Of a stretch of 64,000 bases of DNA, positions 14,707 to 22,744 are shown piece after piece (the stretch's first letter is position 1; each line of letters begins with the position of its first letter). A model generated the notes under the pieces. That model made no database searches. It saw only the letters and a list, made by a program, of their open reading frames with translations, and was not told the origin of the DNA. Source of the stretch: Kitasatospora sp. NA04385 (GTDB taxonomy: Bacteria; Actinomycetota; Actinomycetes; Streptomycetales; Streptomycetaceae); contig NZ_CP054919.1 of NCBI RefSeq assembly GCF_013364235.1, positions 6,615,059 to 6,679,058 on the forward strand, read 5' to 3'. The translations under genes were made by a program, and so were the position numbers.

Positions 14707-16752
14707 TCAGGCGATCGAGAAGTCGTCGCCGTAGACCGCGCCCTGGCCGTACCAGCCGTGCAGGTAGACCGTGACGGTGCCGTTGGCGCCGGTGGTGAAC
14801 GGGACGGTCAGCTTGGTCCAGGAGGAGCCGTTCGCCCAGGAGGAGGCGGTGGCGCCGCCGCTGACACCGACGTACGAGTACGGGCCCTGGACCCAGGCGG
14901 TCAGGGTGTACGCGTGGTTCGGGGCCAGGGTGACGGTCTGCTCGCACTGGCCGGTGGCGCCCGCGGTCGGGACGGCCTTCAGGGCCTTGGAGCCGCCGTG
15001 CACCGGGCTGGTGACGACCGCGCCGCCGCTCTGGCAGGTCCACGGGGCGAGGTTGCCGCTCTCCAGGTCACCGTTGCCGAGGCCGGCCGGCGGGGTGGTG
15101 CCGTTGACGGTCAGCGCGTAGGTGGCGGTGTGGGTCTTGCCCGCGCCGGTGCCGGTGACGGTCAGGGTGTAGGTGCCCGGGGCCGCCGAGGCGGTGGTGG
15201 AGACGTTCAGGGTGGCCGAGCCGCCCGCGGTGACGCTGGAGGCGCTCAGCGCGGCGGTGACGCCCGCCGGGGCGCCGGAGACGGTCAGGTTGACGGTCGC
15301 GGCGGTACCGGAGGTGACCGCGGTGTTCACGGTGCTGGAGACGGCGGAGCCGGCCTGGACCGAGCCCGCGGCGGGCGACAGGGCGACCGAGAAGTCGGAG
15401 GCGGTGGTGCCGCCGGTGACGGTCAGGGTGTACGTCGCCGAGTGGGTGCCGCTCGCGCCGGTGCCGGTCACGGTCAGCGGGTAGCTGCCGTTGGCGACGC
15501 CCGAGGTGGTGGAGACGTTCAGGGTGGCCGAGCCGCCCGCGGTGACGGTGGAGGAGCTCAGCGCGGCGGTGACGCCCGCCGGGGCGCCGGTCACCGACAG
15601 GTTGACGCTCTGGGCCGAGCCGGAGGTGACCGCGGTGTTGACCGTCGCCGAGGTGGACGCGCCGGCCGCGACCGAGCCGGAGGCCGGGCTCAGCGACACC
15701 GAGAAGTCGTTCGCCGGCACCGAGGAGCTGGTGAACTTCGAGAAGATGTGGCTGAAGTCCCAGGTGCCCTGCGCGATGCCGGAGCACTCGTCGTGGCCGG
15801 CCTGGCCCGGGCAGCCGCCGTTGTCACGCTGCAGCGCCCAGAAGGACAGCGTGTTGATGCCCTTGGAGACGGCCCAGTTGTAGACCGTGGTGGCGTTGGC
15901 GACGGTGAAGGTCTCGGCGGCACCGAAGTCGTCGATGCCGACCATCTCGGTGATGCCGATCATGTTCCACAGCTGGGCGGAGGTCTTCGTCGGGTACAGG
16001 CTCGCCAACTGGTTGTACAGGCCCTGCGCGGAGGTCTGGGTGTCCGCGGCCATGTCGTGCGACTGGTTGTCGTAGTAGTCGAACGTCATCATGTTGACGA
16101 CGTCGATCCGCGCGTTGTTGGTGACCGCGTTCTTCAGCACCTTGAGGCCGCTGGAGGCCAGGCCGCTGGTGGTGGTCGGCAGGGTGTAGCTGAACTGGAT
16201 GCTGCGGCCGTTGGCCGCCGCCCAGTCCTCGACGATCTTGATCGCCTTGTTGCGGCGGTCGATGCCGGCCGTGTTGGTCAGCGAGTTGTCCTCGATGTCC
16301 AGGTCGATCCGGGAGATGTCGTAGGTGGTGATCAGGTTCTCGAACTGCGCGGCGATCTGGTTGACGTCCGTGCAGGAGTCGGCGAGCTCGGTGCCCGTGT
16401 TGTCCGCGGTGTAGCCGCCGAAGGACGGGATCACGTCGCCGCCGTTGGCGCGGATGGTGGCGATGTCGGCGCCGAAGACGGAGTTGGACACCGGCATCGA
16501 GGTGTCGCCGTTCCACAGCGCGGTGCAGGAGCCCTTGGTGGCGGCCTGCAGGAACGCCATGGTGAGGTGCTTGGCACCGGACTGGGCGGCCAGGGTGGCC
16601 GGGCTCTCGCCGGTCCACGCCTCGAAGTACGGGGCGAAGACGTGCTGCGGCAGCGGGGTGGCGGCCTGCGCGGGGGCGGAGATCAGCCCCAGCGAGGCGG
16701 CCGCCATCGCGCCCGTGGCGAGCAGCGCTTGGAGTGGTCGGTGAAGGCGCAT
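14707..16752 (-). CDS. Secreted GH18 chitinase with Ig-like repeats and C-terminal binding domain
   Basis: The 681-aa protein starts with a signal peptide (MRLHRPLQALLATGAMAAASLGLISAPAQA, cut near 30/31). The GH18 catalytic domain spans about 35-340 with the motif RIDLDIE at 148-154 and proton donor Glu154; MTFDYYD and FWALQRDNGGCPG are further GH18 features. Two tandem domains of about 90 residues follow, each beginning DFSV.LSPA.GSV and rich in Thr/Ala/Val, of the type found in secreted bacterial hydrolases. The C-terminal 135 residues (GNGDLESGNLAPWTC to the end) form a galactose-binding-like carbohydrate module. ATG 16752 has GGAG five bases upstream. The enzyme hydrolyses chitin outside the cell; its promoter has a DasR-type box. 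Confidence 0.95.
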   Translation of the reverse strand: MRLHRPLQALLATGAMAAASLGLISAPAQAATPLPQHVFAPYFEAWTGESPATLAAQSGAKHLTMAFLQAATKGSCTALWNGDTSMPVSNSVFGADIATIRANGGDVIPSFGGYTADNTGTELADSCTDVNQIAAQFENLITTYDISRIDLDIEDNSLTNTAGIDRRNKAIKIVEDWAAANGRSIQFSYTLPTTTSGLASSGLKVLKNAVTNNARIDVVNMMTFDYYDNQSHDMAADTQTSAQGLYNQLASLYPTKTSAQLWNMIGITEMVGIDDFGAAETFTVANATTVYNWAVSKGINTLSFWALQRDNGGCPGQAGHDECSGIAQGTWDFSHIFSKFTSSSVPANDFSVSLSPASGSVAAGASTSATVNTAVTSGSAQSVNLSVTGAPAGVTAALSSSTVTAGGSATLNVSTTSGVANGSYPLTVTGTGASGTHSATYTLTVTGGTTASDFSVALSPAAGSVQAGSAVSSTVNTAVTSGTAATVNLTVSGAPAGVTAALSASSVTAGGSATLNVSTTASAAPGTYTLTVTGTGAGKTHTATYALTVNGTTPPAGLGNGDLESGNLAPWTCQSGGAVVTSPVHGGSKALKAVPTAGATGQCEQTVTLAPNHAYTLTAWVQGPYSYVGVSGGATASSWANGSSWTKLTVPFTTGANGTVTVYLHGWYGQGAVYGDDFSIA

Positions 16753-16917
16753 CGAGTCTCCATCAGGCATGGAAGGGTGGCCCGCGTGCCGGTGCTCGGG
16801 CACGGGGCGGGGGTCGGCCTGGTACAGGGAGTGCCGGGGTGGTGCGGGGCAGGACGATCGCCCCGGCCGGTGGTCACACCCCCACGATGCGTTCCGGTCG
16901 GGAAGTACAGCGGACTC

Positions 16918-16947
16918 ATGGTTGGTCTGGACCACTGCGTCTGTCAA
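16918..16947 (-). promoter_or_regulatory. Chitinase promoter (-35 TTGACA)
   Basis: On the minus strand TTGACA (16947-16942) is followed after 18 bases by AACCAT (16923-16918), about 170 bases upstream of the chitinase start. The -35 is a perfect consensus. The intervening spacer contains the DasR-like box, the arrangement known for Streptomyces chitinase promoters. The rest of 16753-17079, a 327-base gap, shows no gene. Confidence 0.65.
16921..16936. promoter_or_regulatory. DasR-responsive element (dre) / chitinase box
   Basis: The 16 bases include TGGTCTGGACCA at 16923-16934, one base away from the perfect palindrome TGGTCTAGACCA of the DasR consensus and the same as the TGGTCCAGACCA boxes of Streptomyces chitinase genes on the other strand. 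It lies between the -35 and -10 elements, where a repressor would block RNA polymerase until N-acetylglucosamine phosphates release it. Confidence 0.8.
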
Positions 16948-17079
16948 GACTCTTTACAGTTCCCCGGCAAGGCCCTCCGAGAGCTTTGCCAACCCTTGGG
17001 GATAAGGCCCTTGACGTGCCGTCGGCCCCGCCCCCGACTGCTCGGGGCGGGGCCGACGGACGGCGCGCGGCGGCGGGGA

Positions 17080-18021
17080 TCAGCCCAGGTTCGCGCTCTT
17101 CAGCCAGCTCTTGGCGACCGCCGACGGGTCCTCCTTGTCGATCGCGACCCGCTTCATCAACGCGGTCAGCCCGGCCGTGTCCAGCTTCGCCGAGACCGCG
17201 TTCAGCGCGGCCGTCCCGGCCTCGCCCAGACCGGCGGTGTTCACCAGCGGGGTGACGTTCTGGGCGCTGAAGACGTTCTTCGGGTCGTCCAGCGAGACCA
17301 GCTTCAGCTGGACGATCTTCGGGTCGGTGGTGAACACGTTGCCGAGCTGGATGCCGCCGTCCTTCAGCGCGTTGGCGGTGGTGTCGCCGGTCGGCTTCCA
17401 CTCCTTGAAGGTCAGCCCGTAGACGTCCTTGAACTGCTGCTCGCGCCGGGACTTGAACTCCGGCGGGCCGCCGACCACCAGGTCCTGCGCCTTGCCCGCC
17501 AGGTCGGCTATCGACTTCACGCCCAGCTTGTCGGCGGTCTCCTGGGTGACCGTCAGCGAGTCCTTGTCCTCCGCCGCCGCCGAGTCCAGGATCGCCAGCC
17601 CGGCCGGCAGCTTCGCCTTCAGCTCGGCGTTCACCGCGTCCTTGCCGGTGGCCGTGGACTTGGCGTCCAGGTAGCCCAGCAGCGCGCCGTTGTACTCCGG
17701 CAGCACCGTCAGCGCGCCGGACTGCAACTGCCCGTACAGCACCTCGCGGCTGCCGATGTTGAACTTCTCCTCCACCTTCACGCCCTTGGCCTGCAGGGCC
17801 TGCGAGTAGATCGAGGCCAGCAGCACGTTCTCCGGGAAGTTCGCCGAACCGACCACCACCGTGCCCCCGGCCGCGCCGCCCGCCGGGCTGGAGGGGCCGC
17901 CGGAGGTCGCCGGGGCGGAGGACTTCGCGGCCAGCGGGTCGCCGCCGCCGGAGGAGGAGCAGGCCGCCGCACCCGCCAGCAGGGCGACGGCGAGGGCGAT
18001 GCGGACCGGACGGGTCGTCAT
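17080..18021 (-). CDS. Osmoprotectant ABC transporter substrate-binding lipoprotein
   Basis: A 313-aa lipoprotein: signal sequence with lipobox LAGAAAC, lipidated Cys21, then a Ser/Gly/Pro-rich linker to about 50. The binding domain begins VVVGSANFPENVLLASIYSQAL, the classic OpuCC/ProX-type opening, with FNIGSREVLYGQLQSGALTVLPEYNGALLGYL, TVTQETADKLGVKSIADL and DTTANALKDGGIQLGNVFTTDP. Such proteins bind glycine betaine, carnitine, choline or related quaternary amines outside the membrane. ATG 18021 overlaps the stop of the upstream permease gene as ATGA. It is the fourth gene of an ATPase-permease-permease-receptor operon. The exact ligand is unknown. Confidence 0.93.
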   Translation of the reverse strand: MTTRPVRIALAVALLAGAAACSSSGGGDPLAAKSSAPATSGGPSSPAGGAAGGTVVVGSANFPENVLLASIYSQALQAKGVKVEEKFNIGSREVLYGQLQSGALTVLPEYNGALLGYLDAKSTATGKDAVNAELKAKLPAGLAILDSAAAEDKDSLTVTQETADKLGVKSIADLAGKAQDLVVGGPPEFKSRREQQFKDVYGLTFKEWKPTGDTTANALKDGGIQLGNVFTTDPKIVQLKLVSLDDPKNVFSAQNVTPLVNTAGLGEAGTAALNAVSAKLDTAGLTALMKRVAIDKEDPSAVAKSWLKSANLG

Positions 18022-18764
18022 GTGGATTCCTTCACGAGTGCGGGGGAGCCCGCGGGATCGTCTACGGGTACGGGTACGGGTACGGGTTCTGCGGTGGTGC
18101 GGCCGGTGCGCGTGCCGGGCGGCGCGGCGAACCGGATGAACAGGGCGAACAGCAGTTGGACGGCCACCGCCAGCAGCACCACCAGCAGGGCGCCGCCGAC
18201 CGTGGTCGGGTAGTTCCGGGTGGCCAGCCCGTCGATCACGTACCGGCCCAGGCCGCCGAGGCCGACGTACGCGGCCACCGTGGCGGTCGCGATCACCTGC
18301 ACCGACGCCGTCCGCAGGCCCGCCAGCAGGGTCGGCGCGGCGGCCGGCACGCACACCCGCAGCAGCGTCTGCGGGTGCGTCAGGCCGATGCCGCGGGCCG
18401 CGTCCCGGACGTCCGGGTCGGTGCCGCGCACCCCCTCGGCGGCGGCCACCAGGATCGGCGGCGCGGCCAGCGCCGTCAGCGGCAGCAGCACCGCGGTGTC
18501 GCCGACGCCCGCCAGCAGCACGGCCAGCGTCACCAGGCCCAGCGTCGGCAGCGCCCGGGCGACGCCGGCCAGCGCCGTCACCAGGAACAGGCCGCGCCCC
18601 GAGTAGCCGATCAGCAGCCCCAGCGGCAGCGCCACCAGCGCGGACAGGCCCAGCGCCTCGGCGGAGAACGCCAGGTGCTCCAGCAGCCGGTGGACCAGCG
18701 AGTCCGGCCCGGAGCGGTGCGCCGGATCGGCGAGGAAGTCGTGCAGCCAGCCCAGCCAGTTCAC
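18018..18764 (-). CDS. Osmoprotectant ABC transporter permease 2
   Basis: A 248-aa permease with about six membrane helices and the EAA-type loop DAARGIGLTHPQTLLRVCVPAAAPTLLAGLRTA. The late segment VAAYVGLGGLGRYVIDGL is typical of OpuCB/OpuCD and ProW-like proteins. The C-terminal tail contains a PVPVPVPV run encoded by a GTACGG micro-repeat at 18061-18090, probably variable and outside the functional core. GTG start at 18764 overlaps the previous stop as GTGA. It would form the channel heterodimer with the 220-aa permease encoded just upstream. Confidence 0.92.
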   Translation of the reverse strand: MNWLGWLHDFLADPAHRSGPDSLVHRLLEHLAFSAEALGLSALVALPLGLLIGYSGRGLFLVTALAGVARALPTLGLVTLAVLLAGVGDTAVLLPLTALAAPPILVAAAEGVRGTDPDVRDAARGIGLTHPQTLLRVCVPAAAPTLLAGLRTASVQVIATATVAAYVGLGGLGRYVIDGLATRNYPTTVGGALLVVLLAVAVQLLFALFIRFAAPPGTRTGRTTAEPVPVPVPVDDPAGSPALVKEST

Positions 18765-19423
18765 CGCGCCACCCCCCGCTCCCACGGCGCCAGCACCCGG
18801 CGGGCCGCCACCAGCAGCAGGTCGGTGGCCAGCGCCAGCAGCGCCACCAGGGCGATCCCGGCCAGGATCGGGGTGGGGAAGGTCCGCTGGAAGCCGTCGA
18901 CGAACAGGTAGCCCAGCCCGCCGCGGCCGACCAGCGCCCCCACCGCCGCCAGCGAGATCGAGGACACCGCGGCGACCCGCAGGCCCCCGATCAGGTACGG
19001 CACGGACGCCGGGAGCTCGACCGCCGCCAGCCGCCGCCACGGGCCGTAGCCCATCGCGGTGGCCGCCTGCCGCACCGGCTCCGGCACGGCCCGCAGCCCG
19101 TCCACCGCGGTCGGCAGCAGCACCGCCAGCGCGTAGCAGGTCAGCGGCACCATCACCGTCTCGCGGGTGGCCAGCCCGGTGTACGGGATCAGCACCACGA
19201 ACACCGCCAGCGAGGGCAGCGCGTACACCACGTTGAACACCGCCGCGAGCGGCTGGTACAGCCGGGGGAAGCGCGCGCAGGCCAGGCCCAGCGGCACCGC
19301 CAGCAGCAGCGCGATCAGCACCGGGACGAGCGCGATCACCGCGTGGTCGGCCGTCAGGTCGGTCAGGTAGCCCAGGTGGTCGCCCAGCCAGCGCCAGCGG
19401 ACCAGCGGTTCACCGTCCAGCAT
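18761..19423 (-). CDS. Osmoprotectant ABC transporter permease 1
   Basis: A 220-aa permease with five to six membrane helices. Typical stretches are YLTDLTADHAVIALVPVLIALLLAVPLGL, VVYALPSLAVFVVLIPYTGL, AATAMGYGPWRRLAAVELPASVPYLIGGLR (the ATPase-contacting EAA loop) and LVGRGGLGYLFVDGFQR. It belongs to the OpuCB/YehW-type branch. ATG at 19423 lies inside the end of the ATPase gene (14-base overlap), so translation is coupled. Paired with the second permease at 18018-18764. Confidence 0.92.
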   Translation of the reverse strand: MLDGEPLVRWRWLGDHLGYLTDLTADHAVIALVPVLIALLLAVPLGLACARFPRLYQPLAAVFNVVYALPSLAVFVVLIPYTGLATRETVMVPLTCYALAVLLPTAVDGLRAVPEPVRQAATAMGYGPWRRLAAVELPASVPYLIGGLRVAAVSSISLAAVGALVGRGGLGYLFVDGFQRTFPTPILAGIALVALLALATDLLLVAARRVLAPWERGVAR

Positions 19424-20462
19424 GCGGCACCTGCTCGGGCGTCGGGTCGCCGGCGGCGAGCGCCTCGACCACGGCCGCGCGGCTCGCGGTGCCGACCGCC
19501 CGGCCCTCGGCGTCCACCGCGACGGCGTGGCCGGACGGGGCGAGCAGCGCGGCGTCCAGCGCGGAGCGCAGCGAGTCCCGCCCCGGGGCGAACACCGGAG
19601 CCGGGTGGTGCTCGGCGCCGCGCCGCCAGTGCTCCGGCCGGCCGTCCCGGTCGAGCACCAGCTCCCAGCTCTCGTACGCGGAGCGCAGGGCGGTGAGGGG
19701 GACGGAGCCGGCCGGGCGCAGGCCGAGCCCGCGCAGGCCCCGGTCGCGGCCCAGGAAGGCGGCCACGCCGGCGTCCGCCGGGGCGGTCAGCAGCGTGTGC
19801 GGGTCCGCGAGCTGGGCGATCTCGCCGTGCTCGCGCAGCACCACCACCCGGTCGCCGAGCCGGACCGCCTCCTCGATGTCGTGCGTCACGAACAGCACCG
19901 TCTTGCCCAACTCGGCCTGTAGGCGCAGCAGTTCGTCCTGGAGCCCGGCGCGCACCAGCGGGTCGACCGCGCTGAACGGCTCGTCCATCAGCAGCACCGG
20001 CGGGTCGGCGGCCAGCGCCCGCGCCACGCCGACCCGCTGCTGCTGGCCGCCGGAGAGCTGGGCCGGGTAGCGGCGGGCCGTCTCCGGCGGCAGGCCGACC
20101 AGCTCCAGCAGTTCGGCGGCCCGGGCCCGGGCCCGCTTGCGGTCCCAGCCGAGCAGCCGGGGCACCGTCGCCACGTTGTCGACCACCCGGCGGTGCGGGA
20201 ACAGGCCCGCCTGCTGGATCACGTACCCGATGCCGCGCCGCAGCCGGGCCGCGGGCAGCGAGGCCACGTCCGTCCCCTCCAGCAGCACCCGCCCGGCGGT
20301 CGGCTCCACCATCCGGTTGACCATCCGCAGGATGGTGGTCTTGCCGCAACCCGACGGCCCCACCAGCACGGTGGTCCGGCCCGCCGGGACTTCCAGGTCC
20401 AGGCCGCGGACGGCGACCGTGCCGTCGGGGTGGCGCTTGGCGGCGCCCTCGAAACTGATCAC
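19410..20462 (-). CDS. Osmoprotectant ABC transporter ATP-binding protein with CBS domains
   Basis: The 350-aa ATPase powers the transporter. Walker A is GPSGCGKTT at 35-43, the Q-loop is YVIQQAGLFPH, the signature is LSGGQQQRVGVARALA and Walker B is VLLMDEPFSAVD, followed by the switch His in FVTHDIEEAVRLGD. The C-terminal 110 residues hold a CBS-pair region (PLTALRSAYESWELVLDRDGRP and HAVAVDAEGRAVGTASRAAVVEAL), as in OpuCA, where it senses ionic strength or nucleotides. I chose GTG 20462 because GAGGACGCTTCC precedes it; an earlier in-frame start at 20552 would add a Pro/Arg-rich tail. First gene of the operon. Confidence 0.95.
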   Translation of the reverse strand: MISFEGAAKRHPDGTVAVRGLDLEVPAGRTTVLVGPSGCGKTTILRMVNRMVEPTAGRVLLEGTDVASLPAARLRRGIGYVIQQAGLFPHRRVVDNVATVPRLLGWDRKRARARAAELLELVGLPPETARRYPAQLSGGQQQRVGVARALAADPPVLLMDEPFSAVDPLVRAGLQDELLRLQAELGKTVLFVTHDIEEAVRLGDRVVVLREHGEIAQLADPHTLLTAPADAGVAAFLGRDRGLRGLGLRPAGSVPLTALRSAYESWELVLDRDGRPEHWRRGAEHHPAPVFAPGRDSLRSALDAALLAPSGHAVAVDAEGRAVGTASRAAVVEALAAGDPTPEQVPHAGR

Positions 20463-20592
20463 GGAAGCGTCCTCGGAGGGTCGGCCGGAACGGCCGGGGC
20501 GGCCGGAACGGCGCTGCGGCCGGCCGCTCGGGCCGGCGCAGATATCGAACAACGGTATGAATGTGTCGCCTGTCCGGCTTCCCGCACCGATC

Positions 20593-20991
20593 TCACTGCA
20601 AACCTTGATCCACCGAACGGGTCGGCAGCCCGGCCGCCGCCCACGCCACGAAACCGCCGTCCAGGTCGGTCGCCCGGTGCAGCCCCAGCTCCTGCAGCGA
20701 GGCCGCCGCCAGCGAGGACGCGTACCCCTCCGAGCAGACCACGATCCAGCGCACGTCGTGGTCCACCGCCTCCGGGATCCGGTGGCTGCCGGTCGGGTCC
20801 AACCGCCACTCCAGCACGTTCCGCTCGATCACCAGCGCCCCCGGGATCTCCCCCTCCCGGGCCCGCTGCGCCGCCGGGCGGATGTCCACCAGCCGCGCGC
20901 CGTCCGTGAGTTCGGCCCAGGCCCGGGCCGGGTCCGGCCGGTCCAGGCCGGTCCGGGCCTTCGCCAGCAACTGGTCCACCGTCGTCACCAC
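20593..20991 (-). CDS. Rhodanese-like domain protein
   Basis: A 132-aa single-domain rhodanese. The fold is marked by GARLVDIRPAAQRAREGEIPGALVIER near residues 32-58 and the active-site loop IVVCSEGYASSLAAASLQELGL with the catalytic Cys, then ATDLDGGFVAWAAAGLP. Such proteins move sulfane sulfur from thiosulfate or persulfides to thiophilic acceptors. The GTG at 20991 lies inside the end of the cysteine dioxygenase gene, so the two are translationally coupled. This pairing suggests a joint role in cysteine and sulfide homeostasis. Confidence 0.88.
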   Translation of the reverse strand: MVTTVDQLLAKARTGLDRPDPARAWAELTDGARLVDIRPAAQRAREGEIPGALVIERNVLEWRLDPTGSHRIPEAVDHDVRWIVVCSEGYASSLAAASLQELGLHRATDLDGGFVAWAAAGLPTRSVDQGLQ

Positions 20992-21545
20992 TGCTCCGCT
21001 CCTTCCGTGGAGGTCTTCACCAGGCCGTCGACCCGCAGTTCGTAGTGCGACATCTCGCTCAGCGGCGGCGAGTACGCGTGCAGCGTCACCGCCGGGCCCT
21101 GCGCCGTGTTGCGCACGTCGTGGGTGTACTGCGGGCCGAACGCCCGCTCGCTGCCCGACGGCAGCCGGCGCACCGTCAACCCGTGCTCCGGCCCGGCCAG
21201 CGCCAGCTCCTCCAGCTCGCCCAGCGCCACCGTGAACGCGCCGCGCGAACCGCCGTGGTCGTGGAAGCCGGTGGACTGCCCCGGCAGCCAGCTGATCAGC
21301 CACACCTCGTAGTCCTCCGCCAGCTCCAGGCGCTCGTACCAGCGGTCCTCCGCGGACAGCCGGACCCGGTGCAGCCAGCGCTCGGGCCGCTCGGCCAGGT
21401 CGCGGACGATCCGGCGCAGCGCGTTCGGGGACAGCGGGGGGCGGGCGGCCGGGGCGGTGGCGGTCGCGGTGGCGGTCTTGGCGGTGGTGGAGGTGGCGGG
21501 GACGGAGGTGGCGGTGGCGGGGGTGGCGGCGAGGTCGATGCTCAT
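20985..21545 (-). CDS. Cysteine dioxygenase
   Basis: A 186-aa cupin that oxidises cysteine to cysteine sulfinate with Fe(II) and O2. The three-His metal site is visible as FHDHGGSRGAFTV (His95 and His97) and His142 in QYTHDVRN; HAYSPPLSEM follows as in other bacterial enzymes. The first 40 residues are an unusual Thr/Ala-rich tail (repeated TAT and ATS), encoded by a ggcggt-rich micro-repeat at 21455-21535, probably disordered. ATG 21545 has GGAGGACCCC. A 26-codon Cys-ending leader lies 173 bases upstream, hinting at cysteine-controlled expression. Start could instead lie inside the repeat, near residue 30. Confidence 0.9.
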   Translation of the reverse strand: MSIDLAATPATATSVPATSTTAKTATATATAPAARPPLSPNALRRIVRDLAERPERWLHRVRLSAEDRWYERLELAEDYEVWLISWLPGQSTGFHDHGGSRGAFTVALGELEELALAGPEHGLTVRRLPSGSERAFGPQYTHDVRNTAQGPAVTLHAYSPPLSEMSHYELRVDGLVKTSTEGAEQW

Positions 21546-21718
21546 GGGGTCCTCCGGGGTGCGCCGGGGCGGCGGCCTTCGCCGGTGGCGCGTGCGGGGA
21601 GCACGGACCGGGCGGGCGGCGCGCGGACGGCAGGGGGAAAAGGGCGGGTGACGGGCGGGCGAGGCGTACGCGGCCCTGGTCGACTCACAGGGGGCGCGCG
21701 GAGGTCACGCGGAGAGCG

Positions 21719-21799
21719 TCAACAGCAGGCACACATGTCGCTCGCCTGGCGTCGCAGATCGACGTGCAGGCGGCAGACCAGGAAGGTGCCGGAGTTCAT
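21719..21799 (-). CDS. Cysteine-ending leader peptide upstream of cysteine dioxygenase
   Basis: A 26-codon frame, ATG 21799 to TGA 21719, reads MNSGTFLVCRLHVDLRRQAS then DMCACC. The core CRLHVDLRRQAS matches the R(R/L)H(V/I)DL.R..S pattern of the short putative leader peptides found upstream of sulfur-metabolism genes in Streptomyces. Three of the last four residues before the stop are Cys, with a fourth Cys at residue 9. Ribosome stalling at these codons when Cys-tRNA is scarce would sense cysteine supply. The gene for cysteine dioxygenase starts 173 bases downstream. The ribosome site is weak (CGGCGG). Confidence 0.75.
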   Translation of the reverse strand: MNSGTFLVCRLHVDLRRQASDMCACC

Positions 21800-21978
21800 G
21801 CCGCCGATGGTTCACGACCCGGCGGCAGCCCGTCAAGTTCCGCCACGCCGCGGATCGCATCGTGGACGCCGCCGTCTCGGTGCGCGGACAGGCCGGCGGC
21901 CCGCACTTCGGACAGGCCGGCGGCCCGCGCTCCGGGGAGAGCGCGGGCCGCCGGGGTTCCGGGGGTGGTGCCGTTCCT

Positions 21979-22185
21979 TCAGTTGTCCTGGCCGGCGTTC
22001 TCCTCGGCCTGGGCGGCGGCGCTGTCCGCGGCGTCCACCTTCTGCTGCATCTGCCGGACCTGCGCGTCGTCCGGACCGCTGCCCCCGGACGTGCCGGAGG
22101 AGGTCGGGCCGCAGGCCGTCAGCACGGCCGCGCAGGCCAGCGCCAGGGCCGCCAGGGCCGCGCGCGCGGCCGGGCGACGGGTCAC
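21979..22185 (-). CDS. Small lipoprotein (68 aa)
   Basis: A 68-codon gene whose GTG at 22185 overlaps the stop of the upstream gene (GTGA). The N-terminus has Arg residues, a hydrophobic core ALAALALACAAVLTAC with lipobox VLTAC, then a short Gly/Ser linker and a charged helical tail (VRQMQQKVDAADSAAAQAEE) that could form a coiled coil. It would be anchored to the outer face of the membrane. The pair with the secreted protein upstream suggests a two-component surface function; no family recognised. Confidence 0.75.
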   Translation of the reverse strand: MTRRPAARAALAALALACAAVLTACGPTSSGTSGGSGPDDAQVRQMQQKVDAADSAAAQAEENAGQDN

Positions 22186-22565
22186 TTCCCGGCCGCCGGG
22201 GCGTTCTTCGCGCACCACTCGGCCACCGCCGTCAGGTCCGTCTTGCGGGTCTGCAGCGTCGGCAGCAGGCTGCGCCGGAAGGTCAGCCGGTCGTTCAGGT
22301 ACTTCTCGATCTCGGCGTGGCCCTCCTTGTGGGCGTTGTCCACCCGCTGCTGCAGCCGGGCCACCGAACCGGTCACGGTGGCGTCGCCGTTCAGCCGCTC
22401 CAGCGCCTTGTCGATCCGGTCCTGGGTCTTCGGCAGCCGCTTGCAGACCGCCTTCGCCCCGTCCCCCTTCGGCGCCCCGCCCGCCGCCTGCGCGGGCCCC
22501 GCAGCCAGGAACGCGCCCGCCAACGCCAGCACTCCGACGGCCGCCGCCGCCCGGTTGATGCGCAT
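22182..22565 (-). CDS. Small secreted helical protein (127 aa)
   Basis: ATG 22565 begins a signal peptide (MRINRAAAAVGVLALAGAFLAAGPAQAAG, cut near residue 28). The mature 99 residues are mainly helical and charged, with heptad-like spacing in RLPKTQDRIDKALERLNGD and VARLQQRVDNAHKEGHAEIEKYL. Two Cys, in AVCKRL and EWCAKN, sit near each end and could form a disulfide clamp. Homologues of this general type occur in Streptomyces as unassigned exported proteins. Coupled by GTGA to the lipoprotein gene. Confidence 0.8.
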   Translation of the reverse strand: MRINRAAAAVGVLALAGAFLAAGPAQAAGGAPKGDGAKAVCKRLPKTQDRIDKALERLNGDATVTGSVARLQQRVDNAHKEGHAEIEKYLNDRLTFRRSLLPTLQTRKTDLTAVAEWCAKNAPAAGK

Positions 22566-22744
22566 GGGTATCCCCTTCCACTCCGAATCCCGGCCGGTTC
22601 CCCCGGCCGAGCCCGACGGTAGGGAGCCTTCTTGTGGAAACCCTGTGGAACCCGCCGCGACGGCGGGCGGCGGGGCCGCGGAGGCGGTGGAGTGCCGGTG
22701 CGGGCTCCGGAGAGCGGCCGGACGTCCATGGCGCGGCTGTGCGG

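Noticed and set aside
18061..18090. GTACGG micro-repeat as a regulatory array
   Set aside because: It lies within the permease coding region and only encodes a PVPVPVPV tail.
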